Of a DNA stretch of 64,000 nt, positions 16,667 to 24,426 are shown piece by piece. The notes under the pieces are model-generated. The model worked only from the letters and a program-made list of their open reading frames with translations. It made no database searches and was not told the origin of the DNA. How positions within the stretch are numbered: position 1 is the first letter of the stretch; the number at the start of each line of letters is the position of its first letter. The stretch is from Pontibacillus chungwhensis (GTDB taxonomy: Bacteria > Bacillota > Bacilli > Bacillales > BH030062): positions 2,666,001 to 2,730,000 of the forward strand of contig NZ_CP126446.1 of NCBI RefSeq assembly GCF_030166655.1, written 5' to 3'. A program made the translations under genes and the position numbers.

Positions 16667-17443
16667 CTACTTCCCTCTAAATTGAGGACTTCGTTTCTCC
16701 ATGAACGCATTCATGCCCTCTTTTTGATCCTCAGATGAAAATAATAAATAAAAGTTTTTTCGTTCAAACTTCATCCCCTCATCAAGAGGATAATCTACCG
16801 CTTTATCGACTGCTTCTTTAATCAATCGAACAGCTATTGGAGGCTGCTTCGCTACGGTTTTAGCGAATTTCATTGTTTCTTCTAATAAAAGTTCTGGTGC
16901 AATTAAGCGATTCACAATTCCAAAGTGAAGGGCTTCCTGCGCCGACATTTTTTCCCCTGTGAGGAGCCACTCTAATGCTTTTCTTTTCCCCATAATTTTC
17001 GTTAATTGTTGCGTCCCACCTGCTCCTGGCATCACCCCAAGGTTCACCTCAGGGAATCCAAATTGAGCTGAATCTGTTGTAAACAAAAGATCACACGCTA
17101 GCGCTAGCTCAAATCCACCACCGAGGGCAAAGCCATTTACAGCACCAATAACAGGTTTCTTTAAAGCTAACAGCCGATCCCATTCTGAGAACTGATCTAA
17201 CAGTTCTAAATCAATCGGGGAGTCCCCTGCCATTTCATTGATATCAGCGCCCGCCGCAAAGGCTCTTCCTTTCCCTGTTAAAACCATTGCACCAATTTCA
17301 GGATCCCGGTCATAAGAGGTCATGACTTCAACGAGTTCACTTACCATTGGGCGGTTAATCGCGTTTAACACCTCTGGCCGATTCAATTCAATAAGCGCTA
17401 CGCCATCTATTACTGTAGCCTCAAGGAACTGAAGATTACGCAT
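16667..17443 (-). CDS. paaF: 2,3-dehydroadipyl-CoA hydratase
   Basis: 258 residues from the ATG at 17443, with GGTGAGG seven bases upstream; a GTG at 17455 would overlap more of the preceding gene. It is a complete crotonase: FAAGADINEMAG, the catalytic glutamates in GFPEVNLGVMPGAGG and KALEWLLTG. The pair of glutamates indicates a true hydratase. In the paa pathway it hydrates 2,3-dehydroadipyl-CoA. Overlap of 8 bases with the EthD-like gene indicates translational coupling. Confidence 0.85.
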   Translation of the reverse strand: MRNLQFLEATVIDGVALIELNRPEVLNAINRPMVSELVEVMTSYDRDPEIGAMVLTGKGRAFAAGADINEMAGDSPIDLELLDQFSEWDRLLALKKPVIGAVNGFALGGGFELALACDLLFTTDSAQFGFPEVNLGVMPGAGGTQQLTKIMGKRKALEWLLTGEKMSAQEALHFGIVNRLIAPELLLEETMKFAKTVAKQPPIAVRLIKEAVDKAVDYPLDEGMKFERKNFYLLFSSEDQKEGMNAFMEKRSPQFRGK

Positions 17444-17744
17444 CGACTTCCTCACCTATCATCATGGTTACTAATTCTCCCGCAAAGCCCATTACGTCTT
17501 TTCCAGAGGCTTTCGCTTCATCCGTTTTCATAGCTTCCTTCAATGCTTCATGGCTGTCATAGTACATTTCACACATTAGATAGTATTTGCCTTCTCCACC
17601 CATCGGACTGCCAACGATCTTTGTTACTTTCATGTCACGCAGACCAGGGATTTTTGCTGTAATGGGACTGTGTGTATTCCAATAATGCTCATCAAATGCT
17701 TCCTTATCTTCCGGGTGTTTGTATAACGCGATCATCTTAACCAT
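17436..17744 (-). CDS. EthD-family protein
   Basis: 102 residues from the ATG at 17744 (AAAAGGAG upstream; the GTG at 17753 abuts that site). The ferredoxin-like alpha-beta EthD domain is recognisable from MIALYKHPEDKEAFDEHYW and HSPITAKIPGL, and the later PMGGEGKYYLMCEMYYDS. EthD-like proteins are small dimeric alpha-beta barrels of uncertain role, some linked to oxygenases. The gene is embedded between paaD and paaF with overlap, so a role in aerobic phenylacetate metabolism is likely. It is not one of the classical Paa proteins of E. coli. Confidence 0.8.
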   Translation of the reverse strand: MVKMIALYKHPEDKEAFDEHYWNTHSPITAKIPGLRDMKVTKIVGSPMGGEGKYYLMCEMYYDSHEALKEAMKTDEAKASGKDVMGFAGELVTMMIGEEVDA

Positions 17745-17770
17745 GTTTCCCACTCCTTTTACTTTTTTCC

Positions 17771-18256
17771 TTACATTGTTGAGACTGGCTTCATCGCTTC
17801 AAATGGGTTTTTGCAAGATTTGCAGTAAAGAATGCTTCTGCAAGCGGTTGGGCCGAAGATGTTGTCCATTGTCGTATACGTTGATCCGCAATAAGGACAA
17901 TCCACGTGCCATTCACCTGTTGTTTCCACTTGAGTAGGTGGAGGTGCAATGCCGAACTCTTTTAGTCGTTCTCTGCCTTGTTCCGTAATCCGATCAGAAG
18001 TCCATGGCGGACTATAGATGAACTTCACTTGAACCGTTTGGATTCCTTCAACTTTTAAGAGCTCTTCTCTTACATTTTTCTCAATAATCTCAAGAGCTGG
18101 ACACCCCATAAACGTTGGCAGTAAAGCAACATAAGCGTTATGATCAGCTACCTCCACGTGCTCCACCATACCTAAATCGATAATGCTTACAGAATCAATC
18201 TCAGGATCTTTCACGTTTTCTAACGACTTTTCCACTGATTGTAATACTAGTGTCAT
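17771..18256 (-). CDS. paaD: Phenylacetyl-CoA epoxidase subunit PaaD
   Basis: 161 residues. N-terminal MIP18/DUF59 domain (VKDPEIDSVSIIDLGMVEHVEV, shown in part) and a C-terminal zinc-ribbon with CPYCGS and YCKSCK. PaaD is needed for assembly or maturation of iron in the phenylacetyl-CoA epoxidase. The segment FIYSPPWTSDRIT, with the SPxWTTDWI-like pattern, is a clear family mark. It is the fourth gene after paaA, B and C. Confidence 0.92.
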   Translation of the reverse strand: MTLVLQSVEKSLENVKDPEIDSVSIIDLGMVEHVEVADHNAYVALLPTFMGCPALEIIEKNVREELLKVEGIQTVQVKFIYSPPWTSDRITEQGRERLKEFGIAPPPTQVETTGEWHVDCPYCGSTYTTMDNIFGPTACRSILYCKSCKNPFEAMKPVSTM

Positions 18257-18283
18257 AGACTTCCCCCCTCTTGATGATATGGT

Positions 18284-19096
18284 TTACCAGATTGCTGCAG
18301 GGTCTTGTCGATAAACTGCGCTGAGCGTTTCAATTGCAGTGTTCAGATCTTCTGTATGAGTAAGAGCTCGCCCATCTCCTCGTTTCATTTGAGGTTCAAG
18401 ATTCACTTGGATATTACACGAATCCATCATAGACTCAATCTCATTCATCCAGCGCTTTCTAAGTAGCGCCTCCCCTTCAATCAGCCCTGCTTGCGCCATT
18501 TGTTCAGCTTGTGGTCCAAGCGTTAAAACGCCGTCCATATCTTCAAGCACTTTTGACACCGCTTCAAGCATTCTTTCTTGCGCTTCACCTGGAATCGTAA
18601 TAAGTTGCTTAAACCAAGTCTTCCAGTGCATAAGGTGGTAGTAAAGTTCTGTATTAACCTTAATCGCTACATGAGAAAGGGGCTCGTAAGACGATTGCTG
18701 CAAGGAATCTGTGCGAATCTTTTTAGCTTGTGTATAGAAGTAATGACGAACTACTGCGAATGCCCAGTCATAACGAGGCTCCTCTAAATAATGACCAGGT
18801 CCATTTACTTCTTCTAATAGAATCGCATTGCGTCTTTCTTCTGGCATTCTTCCATGGGCAAGGTCGTTGGCAATTCCTGCATCAAGGTCTTCAAGCAATT
18901 GATAATACATCGTCGCATGCCCCATCGTATCCTGACTGATGGATGAAAAGGCAACATCTTCTTCAATATGAGGGGCAAGTCCAAGCCATTCTGACCCTCT
19001 GTAAGCCACAATAAAATCATCATCGGCCAATTGGAACAGAAGTTCTCTTAGAGCTTCTTCATGCCCATTCGCTTTCACATCCTCCAATGTTTTCAT
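18284..19096 (-). CDS. paaC: Phenylacetyl-CoA epoxidase structural subunit PaaC
   Basis: 270 residues, a ferritin-like helical protein that pairs with PaaA. The family marks LADDDFIVAYRGSEWLGLAPHIEEDVAFSSISQD are present in part (only short parts quoted here: DDDFIVAYRGSEW; HIEEDVAF). The start is the ATG at 19096, overlapping the paaB stop as TGATG; a GTG one codon earlier is less likely. PaaC has no diiron site of its own in the family and stabilises the catalytic subunit. Confidence 0.92.
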   Translation of the reverse strand: MKTLEDVKANGHEEALRELLFQLADDDFIVAYRGSEWLGLAPHIEEDVAFSSISQDTMGHATMYYQLLEDLDAGIANDLAHGRMPEERRNAILLEEVNGPGHYLEEPRYDWAFAVVRHYFYTQAKKIRTDSLQQSSYEPLSHVAIKVNTELYYHLMHWKTWFKQLITIPGEAQERMLEAVSKVLEDMDGVLTLGPQAEQMAQAGLIEGEALLRKRWMNEIESMMDSCNIQVNLEPQMKRGDGRALTHTEDLNTAIETLSAVYRQDPAAIW

Positions 19097-19446
19097 CACT
19101 TGTCATCCCCTCCCCACGAAAGAATTTCCTTCTCATCTAACATGCCTTGCTCCTTATCTCGCCACTTTTTCTTTAAGTAGCCGTACCCCTTCGTATTGCG
19201 ATATTCTTTGTTATCCAAACGTTGTAACGCCTCGCGCTCTTCCTGGTTAAACATCCGTATGTCTGAGCGCTTCACAACCCAAATATCAACTACTGGCTCA
19301 CGACGCATAAAGTTTTCCTGCGCCATCACTACTGCCAGTTCATGATTTGGAGCCAGAAGACTAAACTGATGTTGAAATGGTGATTTAAATGTTCGTTTAC
19401 TGAAGACTTCAAATTCTTGATAAAATTCTCTTCCTAGGTCCCCCAC
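19096..19446 (-). CDS. paaB: Phenylacetyl-CoA epoxidase subunit PaaB
   Basis: 116 residues from a GTG at 19446 with AAGGAGG upstream. The core pattern EFEVFSKRTFKSPFQHQFSL, then ANF-like MRREPVVDIWVVKRSDI, is typical for PaaB. It bridges PaaA-PaaC modules in the epoxidase. It lies between paaA and paaC with a 15-base gap before and an overlap after. Confidence 0.92.
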   Translation of the reverse strand: MGDLGREFYQEFEVFSKRTFKSPFQHQFSLLAPNHELAVVMAQENFMRREPVVDIWVVKRSDIRMFNQEEREALQRLDNKEYRNTKGYGYLKKKWRDKEQGMLDEKEILSWGGDDK

Positions 19447-19461
19447 TTCATTTCCTCCTTC

Positions 19462-20430
19462 TTATATCGCTTCATTAGATGGGCTTAACGCCTCACGTAC
19501 CCATGCATTGTTCTCATAAGAAAGTTGGCGTAAGCGAAGGCGTTCTTTCGACTTTGGTCCGTTATTTCGGACGATTTCTTTAAATTCATTCCAGTCGGGC
19601 TGCTTATAAATCCATAGTTCCTTCTCTTTATCGTAATGCATGGTCGGATCTGGTAACTCAAGACCGAGCGACAATACACGCGGAATATATTTCGTGAAAA
19701 AGTCTTGTCTTAACTGTTCGTTGGTTTTGGTTCGAATCTTGTATTTCATCGTTGTGTCTTGCTTTGATGATCCTGTCGTCTCAGCTGCAGCAGGTCCAAA
19801 GAACATAAGAAGGGAGTCCCACCAGCGATTTAAGGAATCTTGTATAAGCGCTTTTTGTTCTTCTGTCCCTTCAGCAAGCGCCATAATAATAGCTTCCCCG
19901 TGCTGCGCATGGAAGACTTCTTCTGCACAAATTCGTTGCAATGCTCGGGCATATGGTCCGTAGGATGCTTTCAACATATTGGTTTGAGTGATTATGGCGG
20001 CTCCATCTACTAGCCAACCAATCAGACCTGCATCCCCCCATGTAGGAGCTGGCATATGGAATACGTTATGGAATTTAAGACGACCTGAGAATAAGTCCTG
20101 CATAATGTCCTCACGGTTTTTCCCATACGGCTTCATTAGGTCTTCTGCTACTCGTAATAGGAGCTGCCCGTGTCCCATTTCATCTTGTACTTTCGCCATA
20201 ATCCCAAGCTTTCTTCTTAGTGTCGGGGCCTTCGGTACCCATTCTTTCTCTGGTAGAGCCCCCATTATTTCACTAATACCGTGCATGGAAATTAATTTGA
20301 TCAACGTCATTCTGTATTCTTCCGGCATCCAGTCTTCTGCTTCGATTTTCTCTCCCGCTTCAATTCTTTCCATGAAGTGAGCATGCTTTTCTTCATCGGA
20401 CAATCGTTCAAAAGCTGTTATCGTTGTCAT
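19462..20430 (-). CDS. paaA: Phenylacetyl-CoA epoxidase catalytic subunit PaaA
   Basis: 322 residues, ferritin-like diiron oxygenase. Probable metal ligands are Glu54, Glu84 and His87 (VQDEMGHG), and Glu171/His174 (AEEVFHAQHGE). With PaaB, PaaC and PaaE it converts phenylacetyl-CoA to its 1,2-epoxide with O2. It is the first gene of the operon, with an AAAGGAGG site, a 200-base leader and a strong sigma-A promoter. The electron-transfer partner PaaE is not encoded in the window, so another reductase must serve it. Confidence 0.94.
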   Translation of the reverse strand: MTTITAFERLSDEEKHAHFMERIEAGEKIEAEDWMPEEYRMTLIKLISMHGISEIMGALPEKEWVPKAPTLRRKLGIMAKVQDEMGHGQLLLRVAEDLMKPYGKNREDIMQDLFSGRLKFHNVFHMPAPTWGDAGLIGWLVDGAAIITQTNMLKASYGPYARALQRICAEEVFHAQHGEAIIMALAEGTEEQKALIQDSLNRWWDSLLMFFGPAAAETTGSSKQDTTMKYKIRTKTNEQLRQDFFTKYIPRVLSLGLELPDPTMHYDKEKELWIYKQPDWNEFKEIVRNNGPKSKERLRLRQLSYENNAWVREALSPSNEAI

Positions 20431-20529
20431 TTCAAATCCTCCTTTATCGTTACGTTTGCGTCACATAGGTGATGAAAAGAGCGCTTTATACCTTCTGAAC
20501 CAATTACATTTAAAAGGCATTCTCACTTT

Positions 20530-20545
20530 ATAAAAGCGCTTACAA
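20530..20545 (-). promoter_or_regulatory. cre-like site (CcpA) in the paaA leader
   Basis: On the - strand TTGTAAGCGCTTTTAT matches the cre consensus WTGNNARCGNWWWCAW except one position. It lies about 85 bases downstream of the predicted transcription start, a roadblock position, so carbon catabolite repression of the paa operon is likely. The rest of the 20431-20792 gap holds the promoter and the hairpin at 20751; no gene is seen. Confidence 0.6.
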
Positions 20546-20635
20546 TAAACTTTTAAAAAAACATCAAATATGTCTATTTGATTATATGACGAAATTTTAT
20601 CGATATCCAAAACTTCTGTAATACTATTTACAACA

Positions 20636-20664
20636 AACATACAGTTAAAATAGATAACTGTCAA
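20636..20664 (-). promoter_or_regulatory. Sigma-A promoter of paaA with palindrome in the spacer
   Basis: On the - strand TTGACA, 17-base spacer, TATGTT. The palindrome ACAGTTA-N7-TAACTGT (20641-20661) fills the spacer and touches both promoter elements, a place where a bound repressor would block RNA polymerase. PaaX is the natural candidate, but its site in this group is not known to me. Confidence 0.75.
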
Positions 20665-20750
20665 TATATTTATCAGAAAATTTTAAATATAATCAAATCC
20701 TCACACGTCTTATTCTGCTTTCCTCCATATAACCCAAAAGCATTAAATAA

Positions 20751-20775
20751 GCGACAAGCATTTTATACTTGTCGC
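20751..20775 (-). terminator. Terminator of the following membrane protein gene
   Basis: Stem GCGACAAG/CTTGTCGC with a 9-base loop, 18 bases past the stop of the gene at 20793. The downstream T-tract is interrupted (TTATTTAAT). Confidence 0.5.
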
Positions 20776-20792
20776 ATTTCTAGGAAAGATTA

Positions 20793-21407
20793 TCATTCAA
20801 CCTCCCCTTTATTCGTTACATATAACGTACATTTATGAGTCACCATCATGAAAAGAGATGATCCGATAAGGTCTACTTTAGGATGAAATAAAACCGTATC
20901 GAGAGCTGATAGTGGAACTCCTTCAGGGAGACAATAAGCCGTTGCAAAAGAAGTTTCTGGAATAAATAAGGCCACTAGAATCAGTATACCGCAAGCAGGG
21001 GTTACAGCCAATAAGCTCCATTTCATGTAGTGAGGGTTAGGTTTTGAGAGTCCAATAAAGAAAGGACGCCATGCATCTATAGATAATCCTAAAAGGATCC
21101 AATGGACTATTGGCCCCGAAAAGATTTCCATACCAGTGAAAAAAGCAGCATGTTGAAGGGTAAGTATAATGGAGAATAAAACTAATGACACAAGAGAAGT
21201 CCAGGCCATTTTTTGTGGGATGAACGGAGTTAAACTATATAAAAACAGCGATGGTACTACAAAATATAGAAAGCTTACAAGAATCATATGAAAAGGAACA
21301 GAAAGGATCATTTGCTCGCTATAGAAGAAGACTAGTGAAATAATCATAGAACTAAAGAAAGCCAACCCTTTTAAAGAATAAAAGAAGGAAAGTCTCAGTT
21401 GAATCAC
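20793..21407 (-). CDS. Membrane protein of unknown function
   Basis: 204 residues, about six hydrophobic segments (for example residues 8-28, 33-58, 70-90, 98-112, 131-150 and a last one before the C-terminus). The protein has a polar loop with SKPNPHYMKW and a hydrophilic end TLYVTNKGEVE. No family is recognised. It stands alone between the paa promoter region and the divergent M14 peptidase gene. The start codon at 21407 (TTG/ATG context) is not marked by a strong ribosome binding site, so the N-terminus is uncertain. Confidence 0.6.
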   Translation of the reverse strand: MIQLRLSFFYSLKGLAFFSSMIISLVFFYSEQMILSVPFHMILVSFLYFVVPSLFLYSLTPFIPQKMAWTSLVSLVLFSIILTLQHAAFFTGMEIFSGPIVHWILLGLSIDAWRPFFIGLSKPNPHYMKWSLLAVTPACGILILVALFIPETSFATAYCLPEGVPLSALDTVLFHPKVDLIGSSLFMMVTHKCTLYVTNKGEVE

Positions 21408-21484
21408 CTACTTTCCTTCCCATATTACGTTTTCGAGCTTGCCACTATACGTCTTCTTTTTCCTTCTATTTATAAAAACTTCTT

Positions 21485-21513
21485 TTGAAAAGATTATTCT
21501 CATACACTGTAAT
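21485..21513 (+). promoter_or_regulatory. Sigma-A promoter of the LysM-M14 peptidase gene
   Basis: TTGAAA, 17-base spacer, TGTAAT, 26 bases before the start codon at 21539. A short leader with AAGGAGG follows. Confidence 0.65.
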
Positions 21514-21538
21514 GATGTTTGCCTAAGGAGGTTTTCGT

Positions 21539-22729
21539 ATGGATGTAACGGTGCGACAAGGGGATTCTCTCTGGTACTATAGCCAATTGTTTTCTCTTCC
21601 TTTTCAGCTGATTGTGGACTCTAATCGTGAAATCAATCCTAGTCAGCTTTTTATAGGTCAGTCTATTAAGATTCCTGGCTTTGTAACAACAAATGTCTCG
21701 ATTTCAAGGGGGGATTCCCTGTGGTTGATCGCCCAGCAAAGTGGCTTACCGGTAGATGCGATTTTAGTAACGAACCCTGGTGTGACTCCAACCACACTTC
21801 AGATTGGTCAGGTCATTCGGGTACCTGTGCGAGTTACCTGGCGAGTCGTAAATGGCAAAGAAAATTATACGTATGAGAAAATGATCGAAGACATTAACCA
21901 GCTTGTAGCGATCTACCCATTTGTGATCAACGAATCAATCGGAAGCTCTGTTATGGGGAAAACACTCCCAGAACTTAGAATTGGGAGAGGCTCTAAACGC
22001 CTTCATATGAATGGCTCCTTTCATGCAAATGAATGGATTACAACTCCAATTATAATGCGGTTCTTAAATGAATATCTCGTATCTCTAACAAATTTCGGAC
22101 AGATACGCGGACTGAACATGCTCCCCTTCTACGACCTTACTTCGTTATCCACCGTACCGATGGTCGATCCTGATGGGGTGAACTTAGTCATTAAAGGCTT
22201 ACCTGAAGAGGAGCCTTACCGGTCTAACGTATTGGACATTAACGGAGGAAATACTGATTTCTCTACGTGGAAGGCTAATATTCGAGGTGTTGATCTGAAC
22301 AATAACTACCCTGCCAATTGGGAAATTGAAGCAGAGCGGAAAGAACAACAACCCTCCCCCTTCAATTACCCTGGCCCATCTCCATTATCAGAACCCGAAT
22401 CCATTGCTATGGCGGATTTGACCTATGCTCGAGACTTTGCCCGCATCCTAACCTTTCACACTCAAGGTGAAGTTATTTTCTGGGGGTATGAAAACTTAGA
22501 ACCACCTGAAGCTGAAGTCATTGTGGAGGAATTTGCACGCGTAAGCGGGTACCGACCTATTAGAGAAGTAGACAGCTACGCAGGTTATAGGGATTGGTAT
22601 ATTCAAGAATACCAAAGACCTGGCTATACCATTGAACTTGGAAAAGGCATAAGCCCTCTACCCCTTACCCAATTTGACGAAATCTATCAAGAAACACTCG
22701 GAATCTTCCTCGCCAACCTTTACATGTAA
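21539..22729 (+). CDS. Gamma-D-glutamyl-L-diamino acid endopeptidase, LysM-LysM-M14
   Basis: 396 residues. Two LysM domains (about 2-46 and 52-96) are followed by an M14 zinc carboxypeptidase-type domain from residue 107. Zinc ligands are His162 and Glu165 (SFHANEW) and His307 (TFHTQGE), and the catalytic glutamate is Glu366 (YTIELGKG). The architecture equals endopeptidase I of Lysinibacillus sphaericus and YqgT of B. subtilis, which cut between D-Glu and meso-diaminopimelate in spore or vegetative peptidoglycan. The LysM domains bind glycan. No signal peptide is seen, as in YqgT. Single gene with a strong ribosome binding site. Confidence 0.9.
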   Translation: MDVTVRQGDSLWYYSQLFSLPFQLIVDSNREINPSQLFIGQSIKIPGFVTTNVSISRGDSLWLIAQQSGLPVDAILVTNPGVTPTTLQIGQVIRVPVRVTWRVVNGKENYTYEKMIEDINQLVAIYPFVINESIGSSVMGKTLPELRIGRGSKRLHMNGSFHANEWITTPIIMRFLNEYLVSLTNFGQIRGLNMLPFYDLTSLSTVPMVDPDGVNLVIKGLPEEEPYRSNVLDINGGNTDFSTWKANIRGVDLNNNYPANWEIEAERKEQQPSPFNYPGPSPLSEPESIAMADLTYARDFARILTFHTQGEVIFWGYENLEPPEAEVIVEEFARVSGYRPIREVDSYAGYRDWYIQEYQRPGYTIELGKGISPLPLTQFDEIYQETLGIFLANLYM

Positions 22730-22757
22730 ACCCTTTATCGCGTTAAAGACTTACTTG

Positions 22758-22805
22758 GTGTCAGACACCCTTCTCCGCACTAAAGCAATGAAGGGTGTCT
22801 GACAC
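22758..22805 (+). terminator. Inverted repeat of the GTGTCAGACACC type, likely terminator
   Basis: A perfect 16-bp stem (GTGTCAGACACCCTTC / GAAGGGTGTCTGACAC) with a 16-base loop, followed by GCTTTTTCTCTC. Each arm contains the smaller palindrome GTGTC/AGACAC. From memory, this arm recurs in many Bacillaceae genomes as a dispersed repeat, so it may be both repeat and terminator of the peptidase gene. Confidence 0.7.
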
Positions 22806-22893
22806 GCTTTTTCTCTCTAAAGCAGGGACGCAAGCTTGACGAAAGCCTTTACAATGCACTTTGGGGGATATTTTTAGGTTCTTGTGTTACGAT

Positions 22894-22932
22894 ATGAAAG
22901 CTAGAACTTCGGAGTTAGATTGGAGCTTTCAT
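22894..22932 (+). promoter_or_regulatory. Inverted repeat covering the ribosome binding site of the next gene
   Basis: Perfect arms ATGAAAGCT (22894-22902) and AGCTTTCAT (22924-22932), with an AACT-TCGG-AGTT mini-hairpin in the loop. The GGAG ribosome binding site at 22922-22925 and the base before the ATG at 22934 lie in the 3' arm, so the RNA hairpin would hide the translation start. Confidence 0.5.
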
Positions 22933-22933
22933 A

Positions 22934-24349
22934 ATGATACATTTCGCTAAAAGAGGCTATACACTCTTTATTAGTTTATATGCCATTATGCACTTTTTTG
23001 TCTATTTCATTGGTGGCGAACTACCCTCGACCTTACTCTCACTGGCCGGATTGGCAGCGTTTATGTTGGGGTATTTCTTCTTGCCTGTTAAGCAGGCATC
23101 CATTTCCTTGTTACTTTTGAGTATCGCTCTTATTATTCATTTTACAGCAGGGACATCCTTAATCGATGGGATCATATCAGGATTTGGCGTTATGAGCGGA
23201 CTTATCGCGCTTTTACTCATTGTACCTATGATTAGTTGGGTATTAGAGGAGAAGCCTTATATTGAGTCTGTTATAAACTTTGCCCAAAACCTTCTGAATA
23301 CGAGTCGTAAATTTTACTTTGGGATGATGGTTATCACCCAAATTATCTCTTATTTCCTTTTGTTCGGATCGATTCCGATGGTGTATGGGATGGTAAACGA
23401 CTTCCTTAGTAACCAAAAAGGCGAGGCCTGGGAGAATTATAAAGGAACTGCCATGTTAAGAGCTTTTTCTCTTACAACGATGTGGGTGGTAAGCATACCA
23501 AGCTTCATCTTTGCAGTCGATGCACTTGGAGCTTCTTTATCCTTATCAATCTTACAAGGTTTTGTCCTTTCTCTTGCTGGCATTTTCTTATCCGTCCTTT
23601 TCTCTTATTATCAAGAGCGCCATTACGGAGTTGATTTAACTGCAGGAATACAAGAAGAGTTGAGGAAGATCGCAGAGAATAAAAAAGATGAAACAAAAGG
23701 AAACCGTGATGTTTACGAATTCGCCTTTTTATTCATCTCATTATTCGGATCCATTTTCCTTCTTAATGCGTTGTGGTCTGCCGAACTGCTCTTAATTATT
23801 CCAATCGTCATCGTATTTTGGGTACTGCTCTACTTTTTTATTCGCAGGAAACCAGGAGCCATCCTCAAAAATGCCAAAACCTATGTACGTAAAGATATCC
23901 CTAATAAAGGACAGCAGTTCTCTATTCTTTTGGCAGCTGGCTTTTTGATTAACTCCGTAAATCAATCAGGATATGGGAAGTATATAGTTGATGGAATCTT
24001 CTACCTTACAGATGCCGTACCATTCCTGAACTTCTTATGGGTCTTACCATTTGTAGTGATTATTCTGGGCTTTATTGGTCTTGGTCCTTTGACGGTTATT
24101 GTATTAGTGTCAGGAATCTTGCAGGGCGTGGATTTACCTTATCCACCTGAGATTATCGTCCTTGGGATCACGTCTGGAAGCGTCATTTCCATTATGCTTT
24201 CCCCACTCATACTCCCATCGATTATATTGAGTTCCGTGAATCGCCTAAGTATCATTAAAAATGGTCTATTGTTCAATTACAAATACGCCATTGCTTTTTA
24301 CTTTATGGTACAAATTTATTTACAACTATTTATCGTTCTATTCTTGTGA
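22934..24349 (+). CDS. Polytopic membrane protein, possible transporter
   Basis: 471 residues with about 12-13 membrane segments. The middle loop (about residues 230-262, EERHYGVDLT to GNRDVYEF) is hydrophilic, dividing the protein into two halves of similar size; the C-terminal half contains GLGPLTVIVLVSG and MLSPLILPSI stretches like ion or organic-anion transporters. I do not recognise the exact family. Single gene with a strong terminator; the start is covered by an inverted repeat, so expression may be regulated at translation or by a protein binding there. Confidence 0.65.
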   Translation: MIHFAKRGYTLFISLYAIMHFFVYFIGGELPSTLLSLAGLAAFMLGYFFLPVKQASISLLLLSIALIIHFTAGTSLIDGIISGFGVMSGLIALLLIVPMISWVLEEKPYIESVINFAQNLLNTSRKFYFGMMVITQIISYFLLFGSIPMVYGMVNDFLSNQKGEAWENYKGTAMLRAFSLTTMWVVSIPSFIFAVDALGASLSLSILQGFVLSLAGIFLSVLFSYYQERHYGVDLTAGIQEELRKIAENKKDETKGNRDVYEFAFLFISLFGSIFLLNALWSAELLLIIPIVIVFWVLLYFFIRRKPGAILKNAKTYVRKDIPNKGQQFSILLAAGFLINSVNQSGYGKYIVDGIFYLTDAVPFLNFLWVLPFVVIILGFIGLGPLTVIVLVSGILQGVDLPYPPEIIVLGITSGSVISIMLSPLILPSIILSSVNRLSIIKNGLLFNYKYAIAFYFMVQIYLQLFIVLFL

Positions 24350-24380
24350 GAGTGAACCTGATCAGGTTCACTCTCTTTTT
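24348..24380 (+). terminator. Rho-independent terminator
   Basis: A perfect 28-base palindrome (arms GAGAGTGAACCTGA and TCAGGTTCACTCTC) followed by five T, beginning inside the stop codon of the previous gene. Confidence 0.92.
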
Positions 24381-24426
24381 CTACTCGATCGCTTCGCCAG
24401 TAATTAGAGTGAGAACCCTTCATTAA

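Noticed and set aside
20461-20664. 67-codon frame upstream of paaA on the - strand
   Set aside because: It covers the predicted promoter and leader, starts inside the promoter, and lacks a ribosome binding site.
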